A stretch of DNA of 64,000 bases from Candidatus Rifleibacteriota bacterium (lineage in GTDB: Bacteria > Muiribacteriota > Ozemobacteria > Ozemobacterales > Ozemobacteraceae). Location: assembly GCA_024710355.1 (NCBI GenBank), contig JANJUX010000035.1:20979-84978 (forward strand), given 5' to 3'. The stretch's first letter is position 1, and every line of letters starts with the position of its first letter. Position numbers and translations under genes: made by a program. The notes below the pieces were generated by a model. It saw only the letters and a program-made list of their open reading frames with translations, was not told the DNA's origin and ran no database searches. Positions 52,452 through 60,697 of the stretch are shown in pieces.

Positions 52452-55106
52452 TTAATTTTTATGTTGCGGGTTTTCGAGCAGTGAGGCCTCGATCGTTTCA
52501 CCATCTGAAGTTTCGATCTTGACCCAACCGTTGAAATGCTCATTTTCTTTCTTTTCTGGCGGGTTTTTGAACCGGATCAGAATTCTTTTATTCAGATTCG
52601 GGCTTAAGACAAGCAGGCTGTCGCTGCGAACTTTTTCGACATTGCCAAAAATCAGGCGCTTCTGGCCCTGTGACAGCGGTTGTCTGAACGCGGCGAACCG
52701 TTGCATGCTTCGGGACGGCTGGCCTGAGGTCGAAGCCGGCAATATTTCCGTTTCAGGCTGGCGTTGAGGCAGAACCATCAGCAGCAGAAAAGCCAGAATG
52801 GCGACAACTGCAGCGAAGCTCTTTGTCGCAGTCGTTTTTCGGCGGCGATAATGGCGCATCAGGCCAGAGAGAAACGTCTGTATCGGGTCAGATTCACCTG
52901 AGTGCTGTCTGGCGGCGGCTCTAAAACTGGCCAAAAAAGCCCTGATTTCGGGGGTTTTATCGTTTTCAATTTCCGGGAGTGCGTCGAGCAGTTCTTCGGG
53001 GTTGATTTTTTCGAGGCAGCATATTGCAGAGAATCTTACTTCGGGACTCGGGTTTTTCAGCAGAGCGGTGACACGGGAGGTGAACATTGCCTGACCGGTT
53101 CTGGCGATGAAGTCAAGTGTGACCGGAAGCATCTCGCTGCGCCAGGCAGGCCAGTTTCGGTTCTGGAACATGGGTGCCGCAAGTCTGGCTGTGCGCTCAG
53201 GCATTGCAAGCAGGCTGGCAGCAATTTCGTGCCAGTCGGGGTGCGGTTTAATGAAGTTTTTCTGCAGAATGACTGCGGGCGTTGCCTTTTCTGAGTCGCT
53301 GAATGTATGGCGCCTGAGATGCGACTCCAGCAGAAATCTGACGAACTGGTTCTTTTCTGAGATCAGAAGGCTGTTAATGGTATTGATGGCAAACCCTCGC
53401 GCTGCATCTGGCTGTAGCAGCAGTGTGATTTTATCAATGACGCTTGTTTGTCTGAACTGGTTTTCGCTTTCAGGTGTTGCGACGGGCCGTGCGGCTTCTG
53501 TTGTGGTGGTTTCGCTTGTGACCTCTGGCCGACAGGCCCGTGCGATCATTACATTTTCAAGGGTAAGATCCGGGTCATGTGACTGTTGCGGTGCGATATC
53601 GGAGGGGTTCAGGTTGTTCTGCCGGCAAATTTTATCAAGAACCGGCTGCCGCAGATGATGACTTTCGTGGTTTGTGGCCGATTCTCTTATCAGGCCGACA
53701 ATGTTGGCGCGGTCGAGTGACGCAGGCAGTCTGTCTGCAAAAAAAGCAAGAACTTCGGGGTCGGTTTCGCGTGCGAATGCCCGGGTCAGAATCGGCAGTG
53801 AAAAAGCTTTTTCCATACACGACAGAACGTGAATGCCTGTCTGCCGCCTTTTACTGCTGGTCGACGCAATATATTGTTCGAGAAGTTTTTCGGCCTGCAG
53901 GGGAGAAATGCGTGCCAGGGCAGTTAGAGCCGCTATCTGGGTTGGCAGGATGCCGGAACGCAGCAGTTCAGGCAGATAAGGTCTGAGAAACCCGGGTTCG
54001 AGTTCGGTCAGCAACTCGACCATGGCCAGCATTAAGGGCTCAGAAAGGCTGGTTTTAAAAGAGCTTTTCAGCAGTTCGCCCGCTTTGACCGGGTTCTCGC
54101 TTGCCAGTTTTCTCAATTCAGCAATGTGCGCATCGGGTATTTCTGACTGACCGGCGCGACTGCGCTGACGCTCTGACGCTGCTTTGATAAGAGCGGTCGC
54201 CTCTTCTTCGGGCGTAGTCGTTATCATGCCTGTCTTCGCCATGAACTCTGCCAGTTTTGCGAGAGTCTGTCTGATGATCGGCGCTTTCTCGGACGATGTG
54301 GTCACTGCTATGGAAGCGAGCGCCATGGCCACTTCGCGATCTGGATTGATGATGAGAAGATTGCCGGCCTGAAGCAGAAGAAGCGGTGACTCTTCGCGGA
54401 TCATGAAGCGCAGAATGTCGAGTTTGACCAGGTCAAAAGGCAGAAAATAGGCATTGGCGAGCGCGGCGCGGCGTTCTTCCTGTTGGTCAGAGGCGAGCAT
54501 GGCAGCGAGATGCCTTGGTGCTTCGTCGGGGTGCCAGCGGTAGAGCAGGCGGATCGCTCTCGATCTGATCCCGGGTGATTCATTGCTGAGGAGTGGCAGA
54601 AGAAGCTGGCGCAGACGGTCTGGCTGAATACGACTCAAACCTTCGATCGCCAGCGACAGGATGACCGGGTTTTTATTCGCGCACCATTCAGAAAGTCGCT
54701 CCGTATCTTCAACGGTGCCAAACTTCTGAAAAAACTGCACCAGCATTGGTTGCAGGCTTGCCGGAATCTTCTGCAGATCCAGCTTGCGCAGCAGCGGGAG
54801 TATTTGAGCTGCGTTATGCCTATCGACACGGTGCAGTGAGAAAAAAAGATTCACCCAGTCGATCTCTGCCTGGTCGAGCAGGGCAGAAATCGTCTGGTCA
54901 GTTGCGGCGACCTTTGTCTGCCCCGAATCAGAAAGCCATTTAAGATAAAGTTTGAGGGTGGGGTCGGTTTCGGCAGCGGCGGCTGCCGTTATTTTCTCTG
55001 CCAGTTCAGGGTCGCTTTTGCGGTCATAAAGCGTCATGACCGCATGCAGTCTGATTGCCGGGTCGTCTGCGGTCAGATTGCCGATGAGGGTTTCAAGGGC
55101 TGACAA
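52452..55106 (-). CDS. HEAT-repeat membrane protein
   Basis: The 884-residue protein is built mostly of helical HEAT-like repeats (for example PAIRLHAVMTLYDRK, PGIRSRAIRLLYRWH, PEVRFSAICCLEKINP) over residues ~1-740. A single membrane helix lies at about 762-780 and a ~100-residue C-terminal domain follows (LSPNLNKRILIRFKNP). With no signal peptide, the repeats probably face the cytosol and the tail is outside. HEAT arrays scaffold protein complexes. It starts at TTG behind AGGACC. It is followed after 8 bases by the SH3 gene and is probably part of the pseudopilin operon. Specific function unknown. Confidence 0.75.
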   Translation of the reverse strand: MSALETLIGNLTADDPAIRLHAVMTLYDRKSDPELAEKITAAAAAETDPTLKLYLKWLSDSGQTKVAATDQTISALLDQAEIDWVNLFFSLHRVDRHNAAQILPLLRKLDLQKIPASLQPMLVQFFQKFGTVEDTERLSEWCANKNPVILSLAIEGLSRIQPDRLRQLLLPLLSNESPGIRSRAIRLLYRWHPDEAPRHLAAMLASDQQEERRAALANAYFLPFDLVKLDILRFMIREESPLLLLQAGNLLIINPDREVAMALASIAVTTSSEKAPIIRQTLAKLAEFMAKTGMITTTPEEEATALIKAASERQRSRAGQSEIPDAHIAELRKLASENPVKAGELLKSSFKTSLSEPLMLAMVELLTELEPGFLRPYLPELLRSGILPTQIAALTALARISPLQAEKLLEQYIASTSSKRRQTGIHVLSCMEKAFSLPILTRAFARETDPEVLAFFADRLPASLDRANIVGLIRESATNHESHHLRQPVLDKICRQNNLNPSDIAPQQSHDPDLTLENVMIARACRPEVTSETTTTEAARPVATPESENQFRQTSVIDKITLLLQPDAARGFAINTINSLLISEKNQFVRFLLESHLRRHTFSDSEKATPAVILQKNFIKPHPDWHEIAASLLAMPERTARLAAPMFQNRNWPAWRSEMLPVTLDFIARTGQAMFTSRVTALLKNPSPEVRFSAICCLEKINPEELLDALPEIENDKTPEIRAFLASFRAAARQHSGESDPIQTFLSGLMRHYRRRKTTATKSFAAVVAILAFLLLMVLPQRQPETEILPASTSGQPSRSMQRFAAFRQPLSQGQKRLIFGNVEKVRSDSLLVLSPNLNKRILIRFKNPPEKKENEHFNGWVKIETSDGETIEASLLENPQHKN

Positions 55107-55130
55107 GCTGTCTGGTCCTGTTCTGACGGG

Positions 55131-56117
55131 TCAGAAAAACTGCCCGAGCGTGGTTCTGATGAGTATCAGAATCTGGTTTACAAGTTGATTGATCTCAGCT
55201 TCAGAGATGGTTGTGTCAGATTTTGCGGCTGGTTTGCCGCCAGAGGAGTTATTAGATGGGGTTGCAGGCTTTGCCGGTTTTGTGCCGGTTGTTCCGGTCG
55301 AATTTTGCGAAACGGTGGCTGGAGTTGTCGAGGGTTTGCTTTGAGGCTTGCTGGCAGCGTTATTAACATCAACTCCTGATGAACCATTACCAGCTGCCGG
55401 GTTGGCTGTTACCTGAGTGCCGGCCGCTTCGGCCACTGAATAGAAGATTTCGATGTCATCTATTTTTCTTGTTTTTGTCTGAATCGAGTTCTGGCCCTGA
55501 TTGCCGTCAATGGTCTCGACCCGGTTGCCGTCAACGGATTTGACCAGGCAGTGGTGGTTGTAGGGGTTGACCGATTTTTTGATGATCACGATATCGCCGG
55601 GCGCGAGCAGCGATTTCTGGCCACGGTATTTGCAGCCAACCACTCTGGTGTTCCAGTGAACCGGCAGACCGGCCTTCTGCCAGGCCCAGACGCAGAAAAT
55701 ACCGCACCAGTCGTTCACCTTTTTGCCGATGGCTTTGATATCTTTCAGCCAGTGCGGGCGCTGGGTTGCGAGATCCTGCAGCTGGTAAGCGCTCTCATAA
55801 AACTCTTTGAGGTTCTGCCAGCCGATCTTATGCCCGTCCTCTCCGGCTGTGTTATGAACTGTTCCTACTTTGGCTTCGGCCAGTTCGACAATTCTCTGCC
55901 TGACGGCGTCGACAGAGTCAGCAGTAGTCGAGGGTTCGGGCTGTGTCGCGGCTGTTTCGGGGGCCGGGTCAACCGGGGCTGTGACCGGCGGCTGCGCTGT
56001 TTCAGGCTGAGTTTCGAGAATCTCGTCGAGAGACTGTGCGAGAACGCAATTCAAGCCTGAAAAGATAAGGGCGAGAGAAACAATCAAGACTTTGCATACT
56101 TTGAGGCCATTTTTCAT
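55131..56117 (-). CDS. secreted CHAP-like amidase/peptidase domain protein
   Basis: A signal peptide (KVLIVSLALIFSGLNCVLAQ) is followed by a Pro/Thr/Ala-rich linker and a CHAP-like domain (about 75-235) of the NlpC/P60 superfamily. The probable nucleophilic cysteine lies in DWCGIFCVWAWQKAGLP and the histidine in PYNHHCLVKSV; LAPGDIVII and ETIDGNQGQNS match the usual strands. Such domains cut peptidoglycan peptides. Residues ~245-328 are Ser/Thr/Pro-rich low complexity. GGAGGTTACCAGAG precedes the ATG. It is the first gene of the minus-strand run leading to the HEAT and pseudopilin genes, where it could open the wall for assembly (inference). Confidence 0.82.
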   Translation of the reverse strand: MKNGLKVCKVLIVSLALIFSGLNCVLAQSLDEILETQPETAQPPVTAPVDPAPETAATQPEPSTTADSVDAVRQRIVELAEAKVGTVHNTAGEDGHKIGWQNLKEFYESAYQLQDLATQRPHWLKDIKAIGKKVNDWCGIFCVWAWQKAGLPVHWNTRVVGCKYRGQKSLLAPGDIVIIKKSVNPYNHHCLVKSVDGNRVETIDGNQGQNSIQTKTRKIDDIEIFYSVAEAAGTQVTANPAAGNGSSGVDVNNAASKPQSKPSTTPATVSQNSTGTTGTKPAKPATPSNNSSGGKPAAKSDTTISEAEINQLVNQILILIRTTLGQFF

Positions 56118-56221
56118 CTCTGGTAACCTCCGTTTTCTGTGATTATATCAGACAGAAAAGCCGCGGTGAGATAAAAAAATGCCATTGCCCGCCAGCGAAT
56201 TTTTTTTATAAAAAAGCGAAT

Positions 56222-56243
56222 TTGTACGTACTTCTACGTACAA
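56222..56243. promoter_or_regulatory. perfect inverted repeat between divergent genes, possible operator
   Basis: TTGTACGTA (56222-56230) and TACGTACAA (56235-56243) are exact inverted repeats separated by CTTC. The site lies about 105 bases before the CHAP gene start and 60 before the lipoprotein start. Confidence 0.5.
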
Positions 56244-56301
56244 TGATTTTTCACCTCCTGTGTTAAGGTTTGGCAAATAGAAAAAACTCAGGAGGTTTTG
56301 T

Positions 56302-59046
56302 GTGAGATTCTTGAACCGTTTTCTCGTTCTTTTGCTTGTGTTTTCTTCCCTCGCCATGGTTGGCTGTTCGCTTTTTGGTGACGACGACGATGACAATGAT
56401 TATTCGGGCCCATTGACCGGCTCAATCAAACTGTCGGCTGAAGTTGACGGTGGTGGTAACACTTTTTCTCCTTCACTTCGGGCAGACGTCAAAGAGGCAC
56501 TGAGGGCCGCAAACGTCAGTTCCGCAAATTTCAAAGCCAGAATCAGAATTGGTGGCTCGACCAGAATTTTTTCAGTCAAGCCAAAAGTTACCGATAATAA
56601 AAAATTGGTGCTCGAAGATAACGCCGTAGTCGATTCACTTACTCCCGGCAAGCTTCAGATTGCTATCGAAATTGTGGCCAGTAGCTCTGCTGAAACCGGA
56701 GAAGCTATTCTGAAGACTATTCAGACTGCTACTGTCGCTGCCGGCCAGACCAATCAAGAACTCGTCGATAATCCACCAGCGGTTAACGCGACTTCAACGG
56801 CAAAAGCAATGGCTTACGAAGATTGGGTTGAAACTAACAAGGGCGCAACTATAGAAGATTTTGCTCCTGATGTCGCCAAACTTGAGACTATGGCAACGGC
56901 CATTCATACTGCAATCTCTGGCGCCACAGATCTTACAAAAGTTGAATTGTCCAAAGAATCTACAGTTGTTACCGCGAAAACTGAAGTGGTAACTTCAGCC
57001 CCCAAGGTTGACCTGATTGGTGATATCAAAGCTGTAGTAAAGACCTACGTTGAAAATACCGTCAAGAAGATTGCTGGAACCATTACTTCTGCTGAGCGCA
57101 GTGCTCTTGGCAACGTAATTGCTGAAGATTTCATTTCTTCAGGTTTCAACAAGGCTGATTATGTTGCCGACACAGGCAATGAAACCGGCCTGACTCTTGT
57201 GAGCCACACCCCGACCCTGACCAAAATTTCTGATACTGAATATAGAGTTGATGTCAGCCTCACTTTTAACCAGAACGGCAAACAGGAAACCTTGAATTCA
57301 GCTAATGATGGTCTTGTTTTTGACGGAACTTCCAAATTTTCGGTTTCAAGCCTCGCTCCGAATTTTTCTGAATTCCCGGTCATGGTTAAAAAGCAGAGCG
57401 ACGGCAGCTGGAAAATCGCCGGTAACCGCCGCAAACTTGGCTGGTTCGATTTCCATATCGACTTCGGCAATGTTGGCGGCAGAACCGGTTCTCAGATGTG
57501 GGCCAACGTCGAAGATGGTAAGACCTACAAGATCAAGAGCGGTTACGTTACCGGCGGCCTGATTGCAGCCAGCATACAGCTAGGCAAAGATAGTTCTACA
57601 TCTGACACCTGGCATTTCTGGGATGGCAGCAAAACCTCGATGTATCCGTTCAACGGCGAAATGTGGGGCAGCGTGACTCATGCCGGGCAAAAGTACACCA
57701 TGTATGTCACTTTTACTGATGATACTACTCAGGCTTTTGAAGTGACTGTACCCTCTCTGCCGTCTGGTATTGCTGCTCCGACCACCAATGCTGTAATTGT
57801 AAGCGTCGTCAACAACAAGCTGGTTGTGATCTACCCGAAGAATACTCTGAGCGGCTTTGCATCATACGAAATCAACGTGTTTGGCAATAACAACAGAGCT
57901 CAGTTCCGCGTCGAGAACGAAAATACCACCACTCTCGAAGTTCCTCTCTCCGGCAAAGATTCAGAAGGTAACGATTACGCACTCTCAATCGGCAGCGAAT
58001 ACTGGATCAGCGTTTATGCCTTCGTCGGTAAAAACAATTTCGCCCAGGGCGCCGGTTCTATGGTTCGCCTGCAGACCAGCACGCCTCCATCTTCTCAGAG
58101 ATTTTCTGGCGTTTACAGAGCTTTTCACGTGAATGCTTCAGCTCAGAACCGCTGGGTTGGAATTTCTGAACTCACTGTTTCGAATGGCAGCGTAAATGCA
58201 GTTGTTGTCTCTGATCCTGAAGATGCTGTTGGAACCCCTTACAATTTCAGCGTAACTGAAACTGATGGTTCTCTTGTCGGGAACAGTAACGTGGGAAACA
58301 GTACCGTTAGTGGTGCTGTTGCGCCTTCAGGAAACTATGCAGTTCTTCATGATATAAAGAGTGGAGACCCGATGGTTACCTTCATGATAAAGAAGCCCAT
58401 CGGTGCTTCAAACGCCACCCTGAACGGAACCTATATGGCTCTTGAATACAGTGATGACGCAAACAATCTGGTGCCGACAAAAGCGAAAACCATGGCTTAT
58501 ACCATTAACTTTGACGGCCAGGACGGCTTTACAGCCACCTCGATTTTTGATCCGGACAGTAATTTTGGGGATGGCTTTAGCGGGGCCTATTCTGTGAGCG
58601 CAGAAGGAAAGATCATCTTTAACAACGACCAGAATAGTACCGCTTACGTTTCTGCCGACGGAAATGTAATCATGTCTGCTGGCTTTGAAGATACCATTAA
58701 TGGTTACTGTGCTTATACAATCTTCATCAAGGTCGGCGGCAGCTCTTTCTCTGGCAATTTCCGTGAAGCCGGTGTAAATGGTGGCAATGAAGGCACCTAT
58801 CAGTCTTACTCAATGGGTGCAAATGTTTCCGCTACCGGAAGCCAGTATTCTCAGCAGGTCAGAATTACTGAAGAATCAAATCCTGACCCTGTGGAATCCC
58901 ATTCTTACACCGTTGCCAACGGCAGAATCACTATCGCGGGCGCAAGCGGCTATGTCGGCATGATCGACCCGACCGGCGAAGTCTACGGCTTTGCCTCAAG
59001 ATCAGAAGACAGCTGGCGCCACTTCTCAATTGGCGTGAAAAAATGA
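56302..59046 (+). CDS. large surface lipoprotein, function unknown
   Basis: The 914-residue product starts at GTG behind AGGAGGTTTTGT. The N-terminus is a lipoprotein-type signal ending AMVGC (Cys at residue 22; Met at -3 is unusual), followed by five consecutive aspartates. The mature part is Ser/Thr/Asn/Val-rich and beta-stranded. Residues ~30-140 look like a carbohydrate-binding-type beta domain, ~150-260 are helical, and a fibronectin III-like segment lies near 490-600 (APTTNAVIVSVVNNKLVVIYP, EYWISVYAFVGKNNF). Repeated beta segments reach the end. Codon use is more AT-rich than its neighbours. It probably sits on the outer face of the outer membrane. No named family recognised. Confidence 0.75.
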   Translation: MRFLNRFLVLLLVFSSLAMVGCSLFGDDDDDNDYSGPLTGSIKLSAEVDGGGNTFSPSLRADVKEALRAANVSSANFKARIRIGGSTRIFSVKPKVTDNKKLVLEDNAVVDSLTPGKLQIAIEIVASSSAETGEAILKTIQTATVAAGQTNQELVDNPPAVNATSTAKAMAYEDWVETNKGATIEDFAPDVAKLETMATAIHTAISGATDLTKVELSKESTVVTAKTEVVTSAPKVDLIGDIKAVVKTYVENTVKKIAGTITSAERSALGNVIAEDFISSGFNKADYVADTGNETGLTLVSHTPTLTKISDTEYRVDVSLTFNQNGKQETLNSANDGLVFDGTSKFSVSSLAPNFSEFPVMVKKQSDGSWKIAGNRRKLGWFDFHIDFGNVGGRTGSQMWANVEDGKTYKIKSGYVTGGLIAASIQLGKDSSTSDTWHFWDGSKTSMYPFNGEMWGSVTHAGQKYTMYVTFTDDTTQAFEVTVPSLPSGIAAPTTNAVIVSVVNNKLVVIYPKNTLSGFASYEINVFGNNNRAQFRVENENTTTLEVPLSGKDSEGNDYALSIGSEYWISVYAFVGKNNFAQGAGSMVRLQTSTPPSSQRFSGVYRAFHVNASAQNRWVGISELTVSNGSVNAVVVSDPEDAVGTPYNFSVTETDGSLVGNSNVGNSTVSGAVAPSGNYAVLHDIKSGDPMVTFMIKKPIGASNATLNGTYMALEYSDDANNLVPTKAKTMAYTINFDGQDGFTATSIFDPDSNFGDGFSGAYSVSAEGKIIFNNDQNSTAYVSADGNVIMSAGFEDTINGYCAYTIFIKVGGSSFSGNFREAGVNGGNEGTYQSYSMGANVSATGSQYSQQVRITEESNPDPVESHSYTVANGRITIAGASGYVGMIDPTGEVYGFASRSEDSWRHFSIGVKK

Positions 59047-59083
59047 TCTGAACAGACTTAGAACCCCGATCTGAAAAGATTTT

Positions 59084-59110
59084 ACCCCGGCCGCAAGGCC
59101 GGGGTTTTTT
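59084..59110 (+). terminator. rho-independent terminator after the large lipoprotein
   Basis: CCCCGGCC (59085-59092) and GGCCGGGG (59097-59104) form a perfect 8-pair stem with a GCAA tetraloop, followed by TTTTTT. Confidence 0.93.
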
Positions 59111-59278
59111 CTGCTGAAAATTGCTGTTCAGCCAGCGAGGGCCGAAACCGAAAAAATCGTCAGATTACCTGCTCTGGTCAGGACCTGATCAGTTTACTTC
59201 AGTGTCCCTTTTGTCTGAATTTACTGCGGACAGGCTCAGACAAGGTAGAAGCTGTGGCTTCTTTAAAAACTTGCCAGG

Positions 59279-60169
59279 TTAAAGCTTGTCTAAATCAGCA
59301 TCGCTCAGGCCGGTGACTTTTTGAATCAGGGTGGCGGGCATGCCTTCGGCCTTGAGATTTCTGGCAATTTCAAGCTTTTCTTCGTTTTTTCCTTCAAGCC
59401 TGCCTTCGACTCTGCCTTCTTCGCGGCCGATAGCGCGCCCTTCTTTGATTGCGGCGCTGTGTTTGATTATTTCCTCGATGCGATCACGTTCGCGGTCTTC
59501 CATGCGCAGGCGCATCGCCGCATCAGCGTTAAGTTTTACATGTTCTTCCAGGGCCATGGCCAGTTCCTCCTCGCCAGGAAACACCGCGGTGCTCTTCAAA
59601 CCCATTCTAGCATAAGCCTTTGAAAATTTCAGCAGGTGCAGCCACTTCTCGAACGGAGTCTGCAGCTCAAATGTTTTTTTGCGCCCGTAGCGCTTCAAAT
59701 CTATGTAATGCAGCATCAGGGTGTCGTTCAGAACGATTGAATTATCTGCGTTTCGCAATGCAAAAATTTCCTGAACTCTTGATGAACTTTTGAAAAGGTT
59801 GAAACCAAGCAATGAAATACCGATTGCCGGCCTCAGTTCGGCAAAGTCCTGACCTTTGCGGCCCTGATCAGAATAAAGCCCCGCCAGATAAAAGACCGTG
59901 CGTTCGATAAAACCCGAATGCTGGCATACCTGTGCTTCAACTTCATACCAGCTGCCCTTTTCATCGCGAACTTTGATGTCTACGATACTTTTCTTGCGAT
60001 CTTCAAAGCGTGCCAGGTTGAACGGGTTCAGGTAATGAATTTCTTCGATCCGGTCTTTGCCTTCAAAATGAAGAATGGCATTCAGCAGGCTGCGCAGTAT
60101 TCTTTCACGACCAGGCTGGTTGAATATCCATTGAAAGGCGAAATCATTAAGTATCGAATAGGTTTTCAC
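59279..60169 (-). CDS. Rpn-family PD-(D/E)XK nuclease (transposase-like)
   Basis: The 296-residue protein matches the Rpn/YhgA recombination-promoting nuclease family. The start MKTYSILNDFAFQWIF with NLLNAIL-like helices is typical. The nuclease core has D64 (SIVDIKV) and E78-x-Q80 (YEVEAQ). The C-terminal tail carries Glu/Gly/Arg repeats (IGREEGRVEGRLEGKNEEK) and ends with a small helix-turn-helix-like segment (MPATLIQKVTGLSDADL). These proteins cut DNA and are often present in many genomic copies. No terminal inverted repeats or target duplication are visible nearby, so it is a stand-alone gene. The core appears intact. Confidence 0.88.
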   Translation of the reverse strand: MKTYSILNDFAFQWIFNQPGRERILRSLLNAILHFEGKDRIEEIHYLNPFNLARFEDRKKSIVDIKVRDEKGSWYEVEAQVCQHSGFIERTVFYLAGLYSDQGRKGQDFAELRPAIGISLLGFNLFKSSSRVQEIFALRNADNSIVLNDTLMLHYIDLKRYGRKKTFELQTPFEKWLHLLKFSKAYARMGLKSTAVFPGEEELAMALEEHVKLNADAAMRLRMEDRERDRIEEIIKHSAAIKEGRAIGREEGRVEGRLEGKNEEKLEIARNLKAEGMPATLIQKVTGLSDADLDKL

Positions 60170-60540
60170 AATTTACCCCCGACTTAAAAATCAGAAGCAT
60201 GACAAACCCGGCTGCCAAATCTGCTTCTACTGGTAAATCAAATGAAAACCGAAAAAGGGAAAAAAAATTTCCTGGCGGCATGAAATTTTTTTGCTGCCAC
60301 AAAGTTATTTTATTAAATCCTTATAACAAGAACATTGAAGTTGGATTTCGCGTGGTTCGCCGATGAGGTAAATCAGGCCGTTCTTTTGGGTGCGGCTGAT
60401 TATAGGGTTCCATGAAACTATCGGGGGCTGTCTCGCCTGTGAAACAGACCCTTTTCTGATTTTGAAAATTTGAGGGTTGATGGCGGGGGGTGAAATGTCG
60501 ATAACCTGAACAGGATTTTAATAAGGAGGGTGTATCGAGT
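60170..60540. other. intergenic region with two hairpins
   Basis: This 371-base AT-rich spacer lies between the divergent Rpn gene and the 50-codon ORF. A perfect 11-pair inverted repeat made of A7TTTC (60261-60271) and GAAAT7 (60282-60292) encloses a GC-rich 10-base loop. A second, terminator-like hairpin with a bulge (GGGCTGT at 60425-60431, ACAGACCC at 60444-60451) is followed by TTTTCTGATTTTG and could be an attenuator upstream of the small ORF. I see no riboswitch I can name. Confidence 0.45.
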
Positions 60541-60693
60541 ATGAGACCTTACGAAAATTCATTTGTGCCCTGGACTAACAAGAGTTCTGATTCTAAGAAA
60601 AAGGAAAAGGCTGCGCGGGTGTTTGTCAATGTCGACCAGTTCTCTGACGGGTCGGCCGACAGAGATCTGCTGCTGACAGCCATGTCTGCCTGA
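60541..60693 (+). CDS. small protein of unknown function (50 aa)
   Basis: An ATG at 60541 opens 50 codons to a TGA at 60691-60693. AAGGAGGG lies 10-11 bases upstream, slightly far but strong. The peptide is MRPYENSFVPWTNKSSD..., lysine-rich in the middle, then VFVNVDQFSDGSADRDLLL; it has no membrane segment. The HDAC-like gene starts only 4 bases after its stop (TGAAACAATG) and has no good ribosome site of its own, so translation of the large gene probably depends on this ORF. No family recognised. Confidence 0.55.
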   Translation: MRPYENSFVPWTNKSSDSKKKEKAARVFVNVDQFSDGSADRDLLLTAMSA

Positions 60694-60697
60694 AACA

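Noticed and set aside
59279..60169. Rpn nuclease gene considered as part of an insertion sequence
   Set aside because: No terminal inverted repeats or target-site duplication visible in the flanks; Rpn genes usually stand alone.
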